Source: Candidatus Sulfopaludibacter sp. SbA3 (GTDB taxonomy: Bacteria > Acidobacteriota > Terriglobia > Bryobacterales > Bryobacteraceae). From it: a stretch of DNA of 64,000 bases. Under the pieces are notes generated by a model. That model was not told the origin of the DNA, ran no database searches, and saw only the letters and a program-made list of their open reading frames with translations. The DNA lies in NCBI GenBank assembly GCA_945890485.1, contig CAMDCN010000012.1, positions 62,001-126,000 of the forward strand, in the 5' to 3' direction. Below are positions 54,793 through 63,393 of the stretch, piece after piece. The translations under genes were made by a program, and so were the position numbers. Every line of letters starts with the position of its first letter. The first letter of the stretch is position 1.

Positions 54793-56540
54793 GCCTCCCC
54801 GGCCCGCCCGACATCCGGTTCAAAGACCGCACCGAGATCCTCGACTTCCTCCTCGAAGTCGCCTCCGCCACCCAGGAGACGCTCGATCTCGACCGCATCC
54901 TGGCCAACGTCGCCAGCATCGTCACCCGCGTCATCCCCTCTCAGCTCTTCGCGATTCTTCTCTACAGCGAGCGCCGCAAAGGCCTCCGCATCCGTTACTC
55001 CGTCGGTCATCGCCGCGAAATCGTCCAGAACCTCCTCATCCCGCTCGGCGAGGGCCTCACCGGTATCGCCGGCAAGACCCGCGAAACCATCCTTTCGAAC
55101 GATGTCCGCCGGGACCCCAACTACCTCCCCGCCCTCGACGCCGTCCGCAGCGAACTCGCCGCCCCCATGATTGCTCGGGGCCGCCTCGTCGGCGTCATCG
55201 ACCTCCAGTCCACCTCGCTCAATGCGTACAGTGACTACGACAAGATGCTCGTCCGCCTCCTCGCCTCCCGCGTCGGCATCTCCATCGACAACGCTCGTCT
55301 CTACCGTCGCGTCGACATCGCCCACCGCACCATGCGGACCCTCTCCCGCGTCTCGCAGGAGTTCTCCTCCATCCTCGATCTCGACGATCTCCTCAGAAAA
55401 CTCGCCGCAATCATCCGTTCCCTCATCGACTACGACGCCTTCTCCATCCTCCTCCTCGACACGCCAAACCAGGTCCTCCGCCACACGTTTTCCATCCGTT
55501 ACGACGAAGAGGTCAACCCCGACGCCATCCCCCTCGGCGAAGGCATCACCGGCGCCGCCGCTCGCACCCGCCAACCCGTCCTGATTGAAGATACCGACGC
55601 CGACCCCCGCTACATCGCGGCCCATCCCAATATCCACTCCGAAGTCGCCGTGCCCCTTCTCCTGCGGGACCGCGTGATCGGCGTCCTTGACCTCGAAAGC
55701 GCCCGCCTCAACAACTTCACCCTGGAACACGTTCGGACCTTGACTCTACTGGCCCCCACCATCGCCAGCGCCATCGAGAACGCCCGCCTGTACGAAGAGA
55801 TCGCCCAGCGCGAGAAGGCGATGGAAGACGACCTCCAAGCCGCCCGCAAACTCCAGACGATTCTCCTCCCCAGTGATCCCCCCGAGGTAGAGGGCCTGGA
55901 AATAGCGGTTGGCCTCAAGCCCGCCCGCGAGATTTCAGGCGACCTGTTCGACTTCTTCGACTACGACAACGGCCAAATGGCCATTGTCTTCGGCGACTCG
56001 TCCGGCAAGGGAGCCGCGGCCGCGCTGTACGCCGCCCTCGTCGGTGGCCTGCTTCGTTCGTTAGCCCGCCGCAAACGGGGCCCCGCCGATCTCCTCCGCA
56101 ACCTCAACCAGAGCCTCGCCGAGCGCAAAGCCCAGGCCCAGTACGCCACCCTCCTCGCCCTTCTCTGGGACGCCAGAACCCTACGCCTGACGATGGCCAA
56201 CGCCGGCGGAACGCCCCCCATCATTTGCCGGGGCGACGAACTCTTGAAGCCCGAGACCTCCGGCGTGCCGGTCGGCCTGCTTGATGACCGGCGCTATGAC
56301 GAGACCGTCGTCCAGCTCCAGTCCGGCGATCTCATCATCCTGACCTCCGATGGCATCCAGGACGCGTTTAACGCCGCCGGGGTCGAGTACGGCCGCGACC
56401 GCCTCGGCCTCGCCATCAAGAAGCATTCCCAGGATGCGGTCGACGACATCGTCACCAGCATCTTCGACGACGTCCAGCAACACGTCGGCGAGGCCCCCCA
56501 GTTCGACGACCAGACCATCCTCATCCTGCGTGTCCAGTAA
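54789..56540 (+). CDS. GAF-GAF-PP2C (SpoIIE/RsbU-type) phosphatase
   Basis: A 583-aa cytosolic signalling protein. Two GAF domains (about residues 15-175 and 190-350; markers [20 protein letters not shown] and [20 protein letters not shown]) are joined by a coiled-coil helix to a PP2C-type phosphatase ([65 protein letters not shown]). Metal-binding aspartates of the SpoIIE family are visible. RsbU-type phosphatases usually act on anti-sigma antagonists. No such gene adjoins. Its ATG overlaps the deoC stop (ATGA), so it is tied to the sugar-phosphate genes, which is unusual. Confidence 0.92.
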   Translation: MSLPGPPDIRFKDRTEILDFLLEVASATQETLDLDRILANVASIVTRVIPSQLFAILLYSERRKGLRIRYSVGHRREIVQNLLIPLGEGLTGIAGKTRETILSNDVRRDPNYLPALDAVRSELAAPMIARGRLVGVIDLQSTSLNAYSDYDKMLVRLLASRVGISIDNARLYRRVDIAHRTMRTLSRVSQEFSSILDLDDLLRKLAAIIRSLIDYDAFSILLLDTPNQVLRHTFSIRYDEEVNPDAIPLGEGITGAAARTRQPVLIEDTDADPRYIAAHPNIHSEVAVPLLLRDRVIGVLDLESARLNNFTLEHVRTLTLLAPTIASAIENARLYEEIAQREKAMEDDLQAARKLQTILLPSDPPEVEGLEIAVGLKPAREISGDLFDFFDYDNGQMAIVFGDSSGKGAAAALYAALVGGLLRSLARRKRGPADLLRNLNQSLAERKAQAQYATLLALLWDARTLRLTMANAGGTPPIICRGDELLKPETSGVPVGLLDDRRYDETVVQLQSGDLIILTSDGIQDAFNAAGVEYGRDRLGLAIKKHSQDAVDDIVTSIFDDVQQHVGEAPQFDDQTILILRVQ

Positions 56541-56546
56541 GGGACT

Positions 56547-56777
56547 ATGCTGGAAAGAGACATGGACCGCATCGAAGTCAATCCGGCCATTTGCAGCGGG
56601 AAACCGATCATCCGCGGAACCCGCATCATGGTCCGCAACATACTCGGGATGGTAGCCGGCGGCTACACTGTCGAACGCATCGTGGAGAGCTATCCCGAAC
56701 CGACCCGCGAGGACATCACCGCTGCACTGGAGTACGCCGCCCGCGTGGTCGACGAAGACCAAGCCGTCCTCCACTAA
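56547..56777 (+). CDS. DUF433 antitoxin-like protein
   Basis: A 76-aa protein of the DUF433 family: RIEVNPAICSGKPIIRGTRI, VRNILGMVAGGYTVERIVES and YPEPTREDITAALEYAAR cover the whole family, a compact winged helix-turn-helix. DUF433 genes pair with PIN-like DUF5615 toxins. The toxin gene starts two bases after this stop. The start may be ATG 56547 or ATG 56562. Probably cotranscribed with the upstream phosphatase. Confidence 0.9.
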   Translation: MLERDMDRIEVNPAICSGKPIIRGTRIMVRNILGMVAGGYTVERIVESYPEPTREDITAALEYAARVVDEDQAVLH

Positions 56778-56778
56778 C

Positions 56779-57114
56779 GTGCGGTTGCGCATCCTGTTCG
56801 ACCAGAACGTTCCCCGCGCTGCAGCGGCCTATCTTCAGGGCATCCGTCCCGGCTGGACCGTTCGCCATGTTGGAGAAGTCGGACTTTGGGGGGCTTCGGA
56901 CTCCCACATTCTGGAGTGGGCCCAAGCGGATGAGTCCATCGTCATAACCTTTGACGAAGACTTCGCCGACGCCCGAATGTTCCCGGTAGGGCCGCACTGC
57001 GGTGTCATCCGGCTCCGCGTATGGCCAACGACCATAGAGACCACGCAGACCGCGTTGGATCGCGTCTTGGCGGAAGTGCCGGAGACCGCCCTCCCTGGGG
57101 CCTGGTCATCGTAG
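56779..57114 (+). CDS. DUF5615 PIN-like toxin
   Basis: A 111-aa protein with the PIN-like fold of DUF5615: RLRILFDQNVPRAAAAYLQG (first acidic residue), VGLWGASDSHILEWAQAD and SIVITFDEDFADARMF with the conserved Asp pair. It is presumed to be the RNase toxin of a VapC-like pair with the upstream DUF433 protein. GTG start, no gap to the antitoxin. Activity is not demonstrated here. Confidence 0.88.
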   Translation: MRLRILFDQNVPRAAAAYLQGIRPGWTVRHVGEVGLWGASDSHILEWAQADESIVITFDEDFADARMFPVGPHCGVIRLRVWPTTIETTQTALDRVLAEVPETALPGAWSS

Positions 57115-57205
57115 ACGAAAGCCGCATCCGCATTCGCCGCACCATCCGCCACGGATAGCGCGCAGTTGCAATACGATAAGGGCACCCCTTCCCAAGGAGC
57201 CCCGC

Positions 57206-58489
57206 ATGAACCGCCGCAAATTCGTAGCCGCCACCGCCCTCGCCGCCGCTGCCCAAGCCGCCGACGCTCCCGTCCGCGCCACGCCCCTCAAAGCCGGCTA
57301 CTGGGGCCCGCAGTTCTACGACGAAAAGGAGCGCGCCGAACTCCTCGACGTCCTCGACTCCCGCTCCCCCTTCCGCTGGTACGGCCCCCAGCCCCCCACC
57401 AAAGTCCTCCAATTCGAAAAGGAGTTCGCCGCCCACATGGCGTCCAAGTACGCGCTCGGCGTCACCTCCGGCACCGCCGCCCTCCAATGCGCCATGGCGG
57501 CATTTGAAATCGGCCCCGGCGACGAAGTCATCCTCCCCGCCTGGACCTGGCACTCCTGCTTCAACGCCGTCGTCCTCGCCGGCGCCCTCCCCGTCTGTGC
57601 CGAAATCGACGAGACTTTCAACATCGATCCCAGCTCTGTCGAGCGCCTCATCACTCCGCAAACCAAGCTCATCATGGCGGTGCACCTGCAAGGCAACCCC
57701 TGCCACCTAGACCGCATCCTGGCCATCGCGAAGAAGCACAAACTCCGAGTCCTCGAAGACTGCGCCCAGTCCGTCGGCGCCTCCTACAAAGGCCGCCCTG
57801 TCGGCTCCTATGGCGACATCGGCATCTATTCCCTCCAAATGAACAAGTCCATCACCGCCGGGGAAGGGGGAGCCCTGGTCACCAACGACCCGACGCTTTT
57901 TGAGCGAGCCGCCCGCTTCCAGGATCTCGGCGGCTTCCGCGCCCCTCACGCCGAGGCGATAGGCGGCGCCCATCTCGGCTGGACGTTTGGCGCCAACTAC
58001 CGCATGAGCGAGTTCACCGGCGGCGTTCTCCTCGCCCAGCTCCGCAAGCTGGACCGTATCTGCCAAGCGGTCCGCCACAACGCGAAGCAGGTGTACGAAG
58101 GGATCCGCGACCTACCCAACGTAAAGTTCCGCGATCTCCCCGACCCCGTCGGCGAGCTCGGTTCTGGAGTTTTCCTCGACTTCAGGACTAAGGAGCGCGC
58201 GGACAAGTTCCTGGCGGCGATGAAGGCCGAGAACGTGCTCGCCAGCAAACCCGGAGGCTCGGTGATCCTCCCAACTCTCCCCCACATCATGGCGAAGAAG
58301 TCGCTCCACCCGAACTGGCCGAGCTTCCAGTCCGCGAGGGGAAAGTCGATCCGCTACGCCCCCGACACCTGCCCCCGAACCATCGATATCCTCCAGCGCT
58401 ACGCCGGAGTCCTCATGGACCCCAAGTTCACCCCCACCGACACCGCCGACATCATTAAGGCGATCCGGAAGGTGCACCCAACCGTATGA
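57206..58489 (+). CDS. Tat-exported DegT/DnrJ/EryC1-type aminotransferase-like protein
   Basis: A 427-aa PLP-dependent fold I protein of the DegT/DnrJ/EryC1/StrS family, which aminates keto-sugars. Core features are SGTAALQCAMAAFEIGPGDE, DEVILPAWTWHSCFNAVVLA, VLEDCAQSVGASYKGRPVGS and the PLP-lysine region LQMNKSITAGEGGALVT. The N-terminus MNRRKFVAATALAAAAQAAD is a twin-arginine-type signal, so the folded, cofactor-loaded enzyme would be exported. That is unusual, as most family members are cytosolic. A leader with AAGGAG precedes the ATG. The substrate is unknown. Confidence 0.88.
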   Translation: MNRRKFVAATALAAAAQAADAPVRATPLKAGYWGPQFYDEKERAELLDVLDSRSPFRWYGPQPPTKVLQFEKEFAAHMASKYALGVTSGTAALQCAMAAFEIGPGDEVILPAWTWHSCFNAVVLAGALPVCAEIDETFNIDPSSVERLITPQTKLIMAVHLQGNPCHLDRILAIAKKHKLRVLEDCAQSVGASYKGRPVGSYGDIGIYSLQMNKSITAGEGGALVTNDPTLFERAARFQDLGGFRAPHAEAIGGAHLGWTFGANYRMSEFTGGVLLAQLRKLDRICQAVRHNAKQVYEGIRDLPNVKFRDLPDPVGELGSGVFLDFRTKERADKFLAAMKAENVLASKPGGSVILPTLPHIMAKKSLHPNWPSFQSARGKSIRYAPDTCPRTIDILQRYAGVLMDPKFTPTDTADIIKAIRKVHPTV

Positions 58490-58695
58490 ACCCAACACAA
58501 ACAAACCGAATCGAGCGTATTGAGGACGAGCTGATCTCTCCAGAGGAGGAGGAAGCCGTCACCCGCTCGAAAGCCTGGTTTTTCTCCAACGACGGAATGT
58601 CCTGGGAACAGCTGGTAAACGACCTGGGCTTTTCGGTGGACGAAATCACCAACGCGAGCCACATGCCAATGGAAAACGAGCATTCGGAGCCCTAA
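58486..58695 (+). CDS. Small acidic protein, hypothetical
   Basis: A 69-aa acidic protein without recognised family: a helical Glu-rich first half (RIERIEDELISPEEEEAVTR) and a second part with WEQLVNDLGFSVDEI, which recalls antitoxin or small-regulator helices but is not diagnostic. The ATG overlaps the stop of the DegT-like gene (ATGA), suggesting translational coupling. No following toxin gene is evident. Confidence 0.55.
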   Translation: MNPTQTNRIERIEDELISPEEEEAVTRSKAWFFSNDGMSWEQLVNDLGFSVDEITNASHMPMENEHSEP

Positions 58696-58913
58696 GGGTG
58701 CCACGTTGGAGTTCGCCGCGGATAGGCCGGGCCGCTCGTCCATCACGACTGGGACTGGCCCCCTCGGCGTCGGACAAGGGCCACACGACCGGCAGTGTAG
58801 TTAGCATCCTGCTCCACCGTGCCGGTCCACCACACAGTTCCCAGGTATTGGTGGTTCACGGCGCCGTCTCTCTTCGACGCATTTCCAGCAGGTAACACCC
58901 TAAGTCCCGTACA

Positions 58914-58942
58914 GCCCGGCGGGGCATCGAGCCCCGCCGGGC
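58914..58942 (-). terminator. Hairpin after the DUF1501 gene
   Basis: GCCCGGCGGGG and CCCCGCCGGGC form a perfect 11-bp stem with a 7-nt loop, just past the DUF1501 stop. A T-tract is lacking. It occupies the end of a 257-bp gap (58696-58952) that otherwise shows no convincing gene. Confidence 0.6.
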
Positions 58943-58952
58943 CGCCCAAAAT

Positions 58953-60308
58953 CTATCCCACCATCTGCTTCACCACATTCCCATGCACATCCGTCAACCG
59001 GAAATACCGCCCCTGAAACTTATAAGTCAACTTTAAATGATCCACCCCTAAACAATGCAGCAACGTCGCCTGCATATCATGCACATGCACTGGATCCCTT
59101 ACGATGTTATACGAGTAATCATCCGTCTCCCCAATCGTCTGCCCCCCTTTGATCCCGCCCCCCGCAAACCACATCGTAAAGCAACGCGGATGATGATCCC
59201 GACCATAATTGGTATCCGTCAACCGCCCCTGACAATACACCGTCCGCCCAAACTCCCCGCCCCACACCACCAACGTATCCTTCAACAACCCCCGCTGCTT
59301 CAAATCCATCACCAACGCCGCCGACGGCTGGTCCACCGCCCGCGCCTGCAACGCCAAATCCCGGGGCAAATCCCCATGCTGATCCCAACCCCGGTTGTAC
59401 AACTGCACGAACCGCACCCCCCGCTCCACCAACCGCCGCGCCAACAAACACTGCTGCGCAAACGTCCCCGGCTTCTTACTCTCCGGCCCGTACAACGCGT
59501 AAGTCGACTCCGGCTCCTTCGATAGGTCCGTCAACTCCGGCACCGAACTCTGCATCCGGTACGCCATCTCATACTGCGCAATCCGCGTCTCAATCTCCGG
59601 ATCCCCTAACTCCGCCGCCCGCTTGGCATTCAACTGCCCCGAAAGCTCCAAAATGTTCTTCCGCGTCGACGGAGTAATCCCCTCCGGATCATTCAAAAAC
59701 AGCACCGGATCCGTCCCCGCCCGGAACTTCACCCCCTGGTAGTTCGAGGGCAGAAACCCGCTCGACCACAGCCGGCTGAACAACGGCTGATCGACATTGA
59801 TGCCGCTCTTCTGACTAATCATCACCACAAACGCCGGCAGGTTCTTGTTCTCACTCCCCAGCCCGTAGTTCACCCACGAACCAATGCACGGCCGCCCTGG
59901 CTGCTGCGAACCCGTCTGAATAAACGTAATCGCCGGGTCATGGTTAATCGCGTCCGTATTCACACTCCGCACAAGGCAGATATCATCCGCAATCTTCTGG
60001 TGCCAAGGCAGTAGCTCCGAAAGTTCCGCCCCCGACTGCCCATACTTCCCGAATGAAAACACCGAACTCGCCACCGGCAACGTCGATTGCCCCGACGTCA
60101 TCCCCGTAATCCGCTGCCCCATCCGGATCGACGCCGGCAAGTCCTGCCCCTGAAATCGCTTCAACTGCGGCTTCGGGTCAAACAGATCAATCTGCGACGG
60201 GCCCCCCGACATATGGAGGTAAATAATCGACTTCGCCTTCGTCGGCGTCGCCCCGCTCAACAGCGAACCCAGCGCCAACTGCGAGAGAAAATTGCGTCGT
60301 GTCGTCAT
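58953..60308 (-). CDS. Tat-exported DUF1501 protein
   Basis: A 451-aa protein of the DUF1501 family, a sulfatase/phosphatase-like fold common in planctomycetes and acidobacteria. N-terminal MTTRRNFLSQLALGSLLSG is a twin-arginine signal. Family marks are IIYLHMSGGPSQIDLFDPKP, RSVNTDAINHDPAITFIQ, RFVQLYNRGWDQHGDLPRDL, VVWGGEFGRTVYCQGR and GRDHHPRCFTMWFAGGGI. It is encoded 3 nt after the PSD1 gene, the usual pairing, and the two are thought to act together outside the cytoplasm on an unknown substrate. Confidence 0.94.
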   Translation of the reverse strand: MTTRRNFLSQLALGSLLSGATPTKAKSIIYLHMSGGPSQIDLFDPKPQLKRFQGQDLPASIRMGQRITGMTSGQSTLPVASSVFSFGKYGQSGAELSELLPWHQKIADDICLVRSVNTDAINHDPAITFIQTGSQQPGRPCIGSWVNYGLGSENKNLPAFVVMISQKSGINVDQPLFSRLWSSGFLPSNYQGVKFRAGTDPVLFLNDPEGITPSTRKNILELSGQLNAKRAAELGDPEIETRIAQYEMAYRMQSSVPELTDLSKEPESTYALYGPESKKPGTFAQQCLLARRLVERGVRFVQLYNRGWDQHGDLPRDLALQARAVDQPSAALVMDLKQRGLLKDTLVVWGGEFGRTVYCQGRLTDTNYGRDHHPRCFTMWFAGGGIKGGQTIGETDDYSYNIVRDPVHVHDMQATLLHCLGVDHLKLTYKFQGRYFRLTDVHGNVVKQMVG

Positions 60309-60311
60309 CGC

Positions 60312-63300
60312 CTATTCCTTCGTAATCACTTCGTCGAGATTCAAAATCGCGCTCGCCACACTCGTATACGCCGCCAACTCCACCACGTCCGCATACCTCG
60401 CCTTCGACTCTCCAATCGCCACCAGCTTCGCCGCCTCGGCCGGCTTCGCCTTGTACTCCGCCAACTGCTCGCCAGTCACCTTCTCGAGCAACGCCAACTC
60501 CGCCGCACTCGGATACCGCGCCGTCGCCGTCCGGAACATCTGCCGCAGCCGCTTCGTCCGGTCCGGCCCCGCCGCCGTCAACGTCCGCTCCGCCAAGTGC
60601 CGCGCCGCCTCTAAAAACGTCGGATCGTTCCACAGCGCCAGCGCCTGCAGCGGCGTATTCGTCGTCGCCCGCCGCGCCACGCACTTCTCCCGGTCTGGCG
60701 CGTCAAACGTCGACAGCGTCGCCGGCGGCAGCGTCCGTTTCCAGAAGCTGTACATCCCCCTACGGTACAGGTCCGCCCCGTGCGACTGCTCATACCGCTG
60801 CGCCGTAAACTGCGCCCCGTACGCCACGTCCTCCCACAAACCCGGCGGCTGATACGGCGACACCGACTTGCCCCCAATCTGGGTGTTCAACAATCCGCTC
60901 ACCGCCAGCGCGTTATCCCGCACACTCTCCCCCTGCAGCCGGAACCGCGACATCCGCGCCAGCAACCGGTTCTCCGGATCCCGCTCCTGTAGTGCCGGCG
61001 ACACCTTCGCCGACTGCCGGTACGTCCCCGACAACACAATCTCCCGCTGCGTCGCCTTCATATCCCAGCCCGACTCGACAAACCGCACCGCCAGATAGTC
61101 CAGCAGCTCCGGATGCGACGGCATCTCCCCCTGGCTCCCAAAATCCTCCACCGTCTTCACGAGGCCCGTCCCGAACAACTGCGCCCACATCCGGTTCACG
61201 GCCACCCGGGCCGTCAACGGATGCTCCCCGTTCACTAACCACTGCGCCAACCCCAGCCGGTTCTTCGCCGCGCCCGCCGGCATCGGCGGCAGGAAGCCCG
61301 GCGTCGCCGCCGACAGCTTCTCACCCTTCCGGTCATACGCCCCGCGGATCAGCAAATGCGTCTCCCGCATCTCCGCCCGCTCCTCCATCACCATCGTTGT
61401 CGGAATCGCCTCTTCGAGCTCCTTCCGCTCTCGCTTCAACTGCTGCAACCGCGCATACAGTCCCTTCGTCTCCGCCGGAGCCTCATACGTCAGGTAGAAC
61501 TCCCGCACCGTCGCCAACTGTTCTTTCGTCCGCCGAATCCCCGAGTTCTCCACGAGGTACCGGACCGGCTCCACCACCGCCAACTGATGCGCCTCCGCCG
61601 CGCTCAACTCCCGGTCATAAATCCGCAGATCATCCAGCGACCCCACCAGCTTCGTCACCGTCAACGGAGCGTTCGTCTTAAAATTCGCCCCGTTCAACGT
61701 ATTCTTCAGCGTCTTCAACTCCGCCGGCTTCCCATCCTGCAGCAGCGTAAACTTCCCCTTCCCGTCATAGTTCAACGCGAAATGCACAAACTCGGCATAG
61801 GCAAACGGCGCCACCGTCTGCATCTCCAACGTCGCCCCGCCCGGCCCGAAGAACTTCACAATCAAGTGCGCGCCCCGCCGCAGATCCCCAATGCTGAAGA
61901 TCGTATCGTGCGTGAACAGCCAACCCGTCTCGTTCTTCTGCTGCAAGATCACCAGCGGATCCAGATTGTTCCCGCCCCGGAACCAGAACGCCAACCCGAA
62001 CGGCTTCGCCGCATCAAAGTCATGCGCTGCCGGAGCCTCCGCAAGAGACGTCGAATCGAAAGTCGCCGCCTGGCCCACCGGCCCGTCCCGCGGCGTCGGC
62101 GGCAACCCCAAATACTTCCCATGCCTGTACGACCCCGTCGTCTCCAGCATGTTCCCTTCAAACTCATAATGCGCCAACAGACCCGCCCGGCTTGGAGACT
62201 CGAACTTCTTCTCCGCCTCCCAAGCCTTCATTTGCGCGGGAACATCCGCCGCTTCCAACTGCTTCTCCCGGCTCGCCACCGCCTCGTTGATCTCTTTCAA
62301 CAATCCCGCCTGCGTCTCAGACGGCAGCGTCAACACCGGCGCCGCGTTCCCGCGCTGCCCATCCAGCCCCTTCTCATTCACGTTATTGAAGAACGCAAAG
62401 AACTGATAGAAATCCTTCTGCTTGATCGGATCGTACTTATGGTCATGGCAACGCGCACAACCCATCGTCAGCCCCAGCCAAGTCGTCGACGTCGCCTCCA
62501 CCCGGTCCACCACGTACTCCGTCTGGTACTCCTCCGGAATCGCCCCGCCCTCGTAATTGATCACGTGGTTCCGATTGAACCCGCTCGCCACCTTCTGCTC
62601 GCGCGTCGCGTTCGGCAGCAAATCTCCCGCCAACTGCCAGATCGTGAACTGGTCATAAGGCATGTTCTTGTTGAACGCACCAATCAGCCAATCCCGCCAA
62701 GGCCACATATCCCGATGCGAATCGATGTGGAAGCCGTGCGTATCTGCATACCGCGCCAGGTCCAGCCAATGCATGGCCTGCTTCTCGCCATAATGCGGGC
62801 TCGCCAACAAGCGATCGACGACCTTCTCATAGGCCTTCGCCGACTTATCCGCCAGAAACGCATCCACCTCCGCCGGCGTCGGCGGCAAGCCGGTCAAGTC
62901 CAGCGTCACCCGCCGCAGTAGCGTCGCCTTATCAGCCGGCGGATTGTGCGCCAGCCCTTCCTTCAACAGCCGCGCCTTAACAATCTCATCAATCGACTTC
63001 GCCGCCGGCTTCACCGGCTTCTCATACGCCCAGTGCTCTTCCCACTTGGCGCCCTCGTCAATCCACTGCTTTAGCGTCTCGACCTGCGCCTCGGTCAACT
63101 GCACCTTCGCCGACAGCGGCGGCATATGCAGTGCCTTGTTCGCGTGAGTAATCCGCTTCACCAGCAGACTCTCCGCCGCCTTCCCCGGCACAATCACCTT
63201 CGCAAACGCACCCTCTTTCGTATCCAGCCGCAGCTTCGCCATGCGCGCGGAATCGTCCGGCCCATGGCAATGGAAGCACGCGTCCGACAAGATCGGCCGC

Positions 63301-63368
63301 ACGTCCCGAGTAAACTCCACCGGCTTAGCCCAAGCCACTACCGCAACGAAGAACAGAAGACACCGCAT
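60312..63368 (-). CDS. Exported PSCyt1-DUF1549-LamG-DUF1553 protein
   Basis: A 1018-aa protein. Signal peptide MRCLLFFVAVVAWA, planctomycete-type cytochrome module with haem motif CFHCHG near residue 32, DUF1549 (about residues 108-320; RVTLDLTGLPPTPAEVDAFL, KQAMHWLDLARYADTHG, NRNHVINYEGG), a LamG-like domain (about 400-590) and DUF1553 (about 690-970; NRLGLAQWLVNGEHPLTARV, VNRMWAQLFGTGLVKTVEDF). Pairs with the DUF1501 gene. Possibly a redox or hydrolytic surface complex. Divergent from the Gfo/Idh gene by 25 bp. Confidence 0.94.
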   Translation of the reverse strand: MRCLLFFVAVVAWAKPVEFTRDVRPILSDACFHCHGPDDSARMAKLRLDTKEGAFAKVIVPGKAAESLLVKRITHANKALHMPPLSAKVQLTEAQVETLKQWIDEGAKWEEHWAYEKPVKPAAKSIDEIVKARLLKEGLAHNPPADKATLLRRVTLDLTGLPPTPAEVDAFLADKSAKAYEKVVDRLLASPHYGEKQAMHWLDLARYADTHGFHIDSHRDMWPWRDWLIGAFNKNMPYDQFTIWQLAGDLLPNATREQKVASGFNRNHVINYEGGAIPEEYQTEYVVDRVEATSTTWLGLTMGCARCHDHKYDPIKQKDFYQFFAFFNNVNEKGLDGQRGNAAPVLTLPSETQAGLLKEINEAVASREKQLEAADVPAQMKAWEAEKKFESPSRAGLLAHYEFEGNMLETTGSYRHGKYLGLPPTPRDGPVGQAATFDSTSLAEAPAAHDFDAAKPFGLAFWFRGGNNLDPLVILQQKNETGWLFTHDTIFSIGDLRRGAHLIVKFFGPGGATLEMQTVAPFAYAEFVHFALNYDGKGKFTLLQDGKPAELKTLKNTLNGANFKTNAPLTVTKLVGSLDDLRIYDRELSAAEAHQLAVVEPVRYLVENSGIRRTKEQLATVREFYLTYEAPAETKGLYARLQQLKRERKELEEAIPTTMVMEERAEMRETHLLIRGAYDRKGEKLSAATPGFLPPMPAGAAKNRLGLAQWLVNGEHPLTARVAVNRMWAQLFGTGLVKTVEDFGSQGEMPSHPELLDYLAVRFVESGWDMKATQREIVLSGTYRQSAKVSPALQERDPENRLLARMSRFRLQGESVRDNALAVSGLLNTQIGGKSVSPYQPPGLWEDVAYGAQFTAQRYEQSHGADLYRRGMYSFWKRTLPPATLSTFDAPDREKCVARRATTNTPLQALALWNDPTFLEAARHLAERTLTAAGPDRTKRLRQMFRTATARYPSAAELALLEKVTGEQLAEYKAKPAEAAKLVAIGESKARYADVVELAAYTSVASAILNLDEVITKE

Positions 63369-63376
63369 TCATCCCG

Positions 63377-63386
63377 AGTTTATACT
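63377..63386. promoter_or_regulatory. Overlapping divergent -10 elements
   Basis: TATACT (63381-63386, plus strand) lies 7 nt before the ATG at 63394. TAAACT (63377-63382, read on the minus strand) lies 8 nt before the ATG at 63368. The two overlap by two bases, so one site could drive both genes, each with little or no leader. Confidence 0.45.
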
Positions 63387-63393
63387 GCGAGAC

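Noticed and set aside
61356-62921. 521-aa plus-strand Arg-rich frame opposite the PSD1 gene
   Set aside because: Antisense shadow. The minus strand has DUF1549 and DUF1553 motifs throughout.
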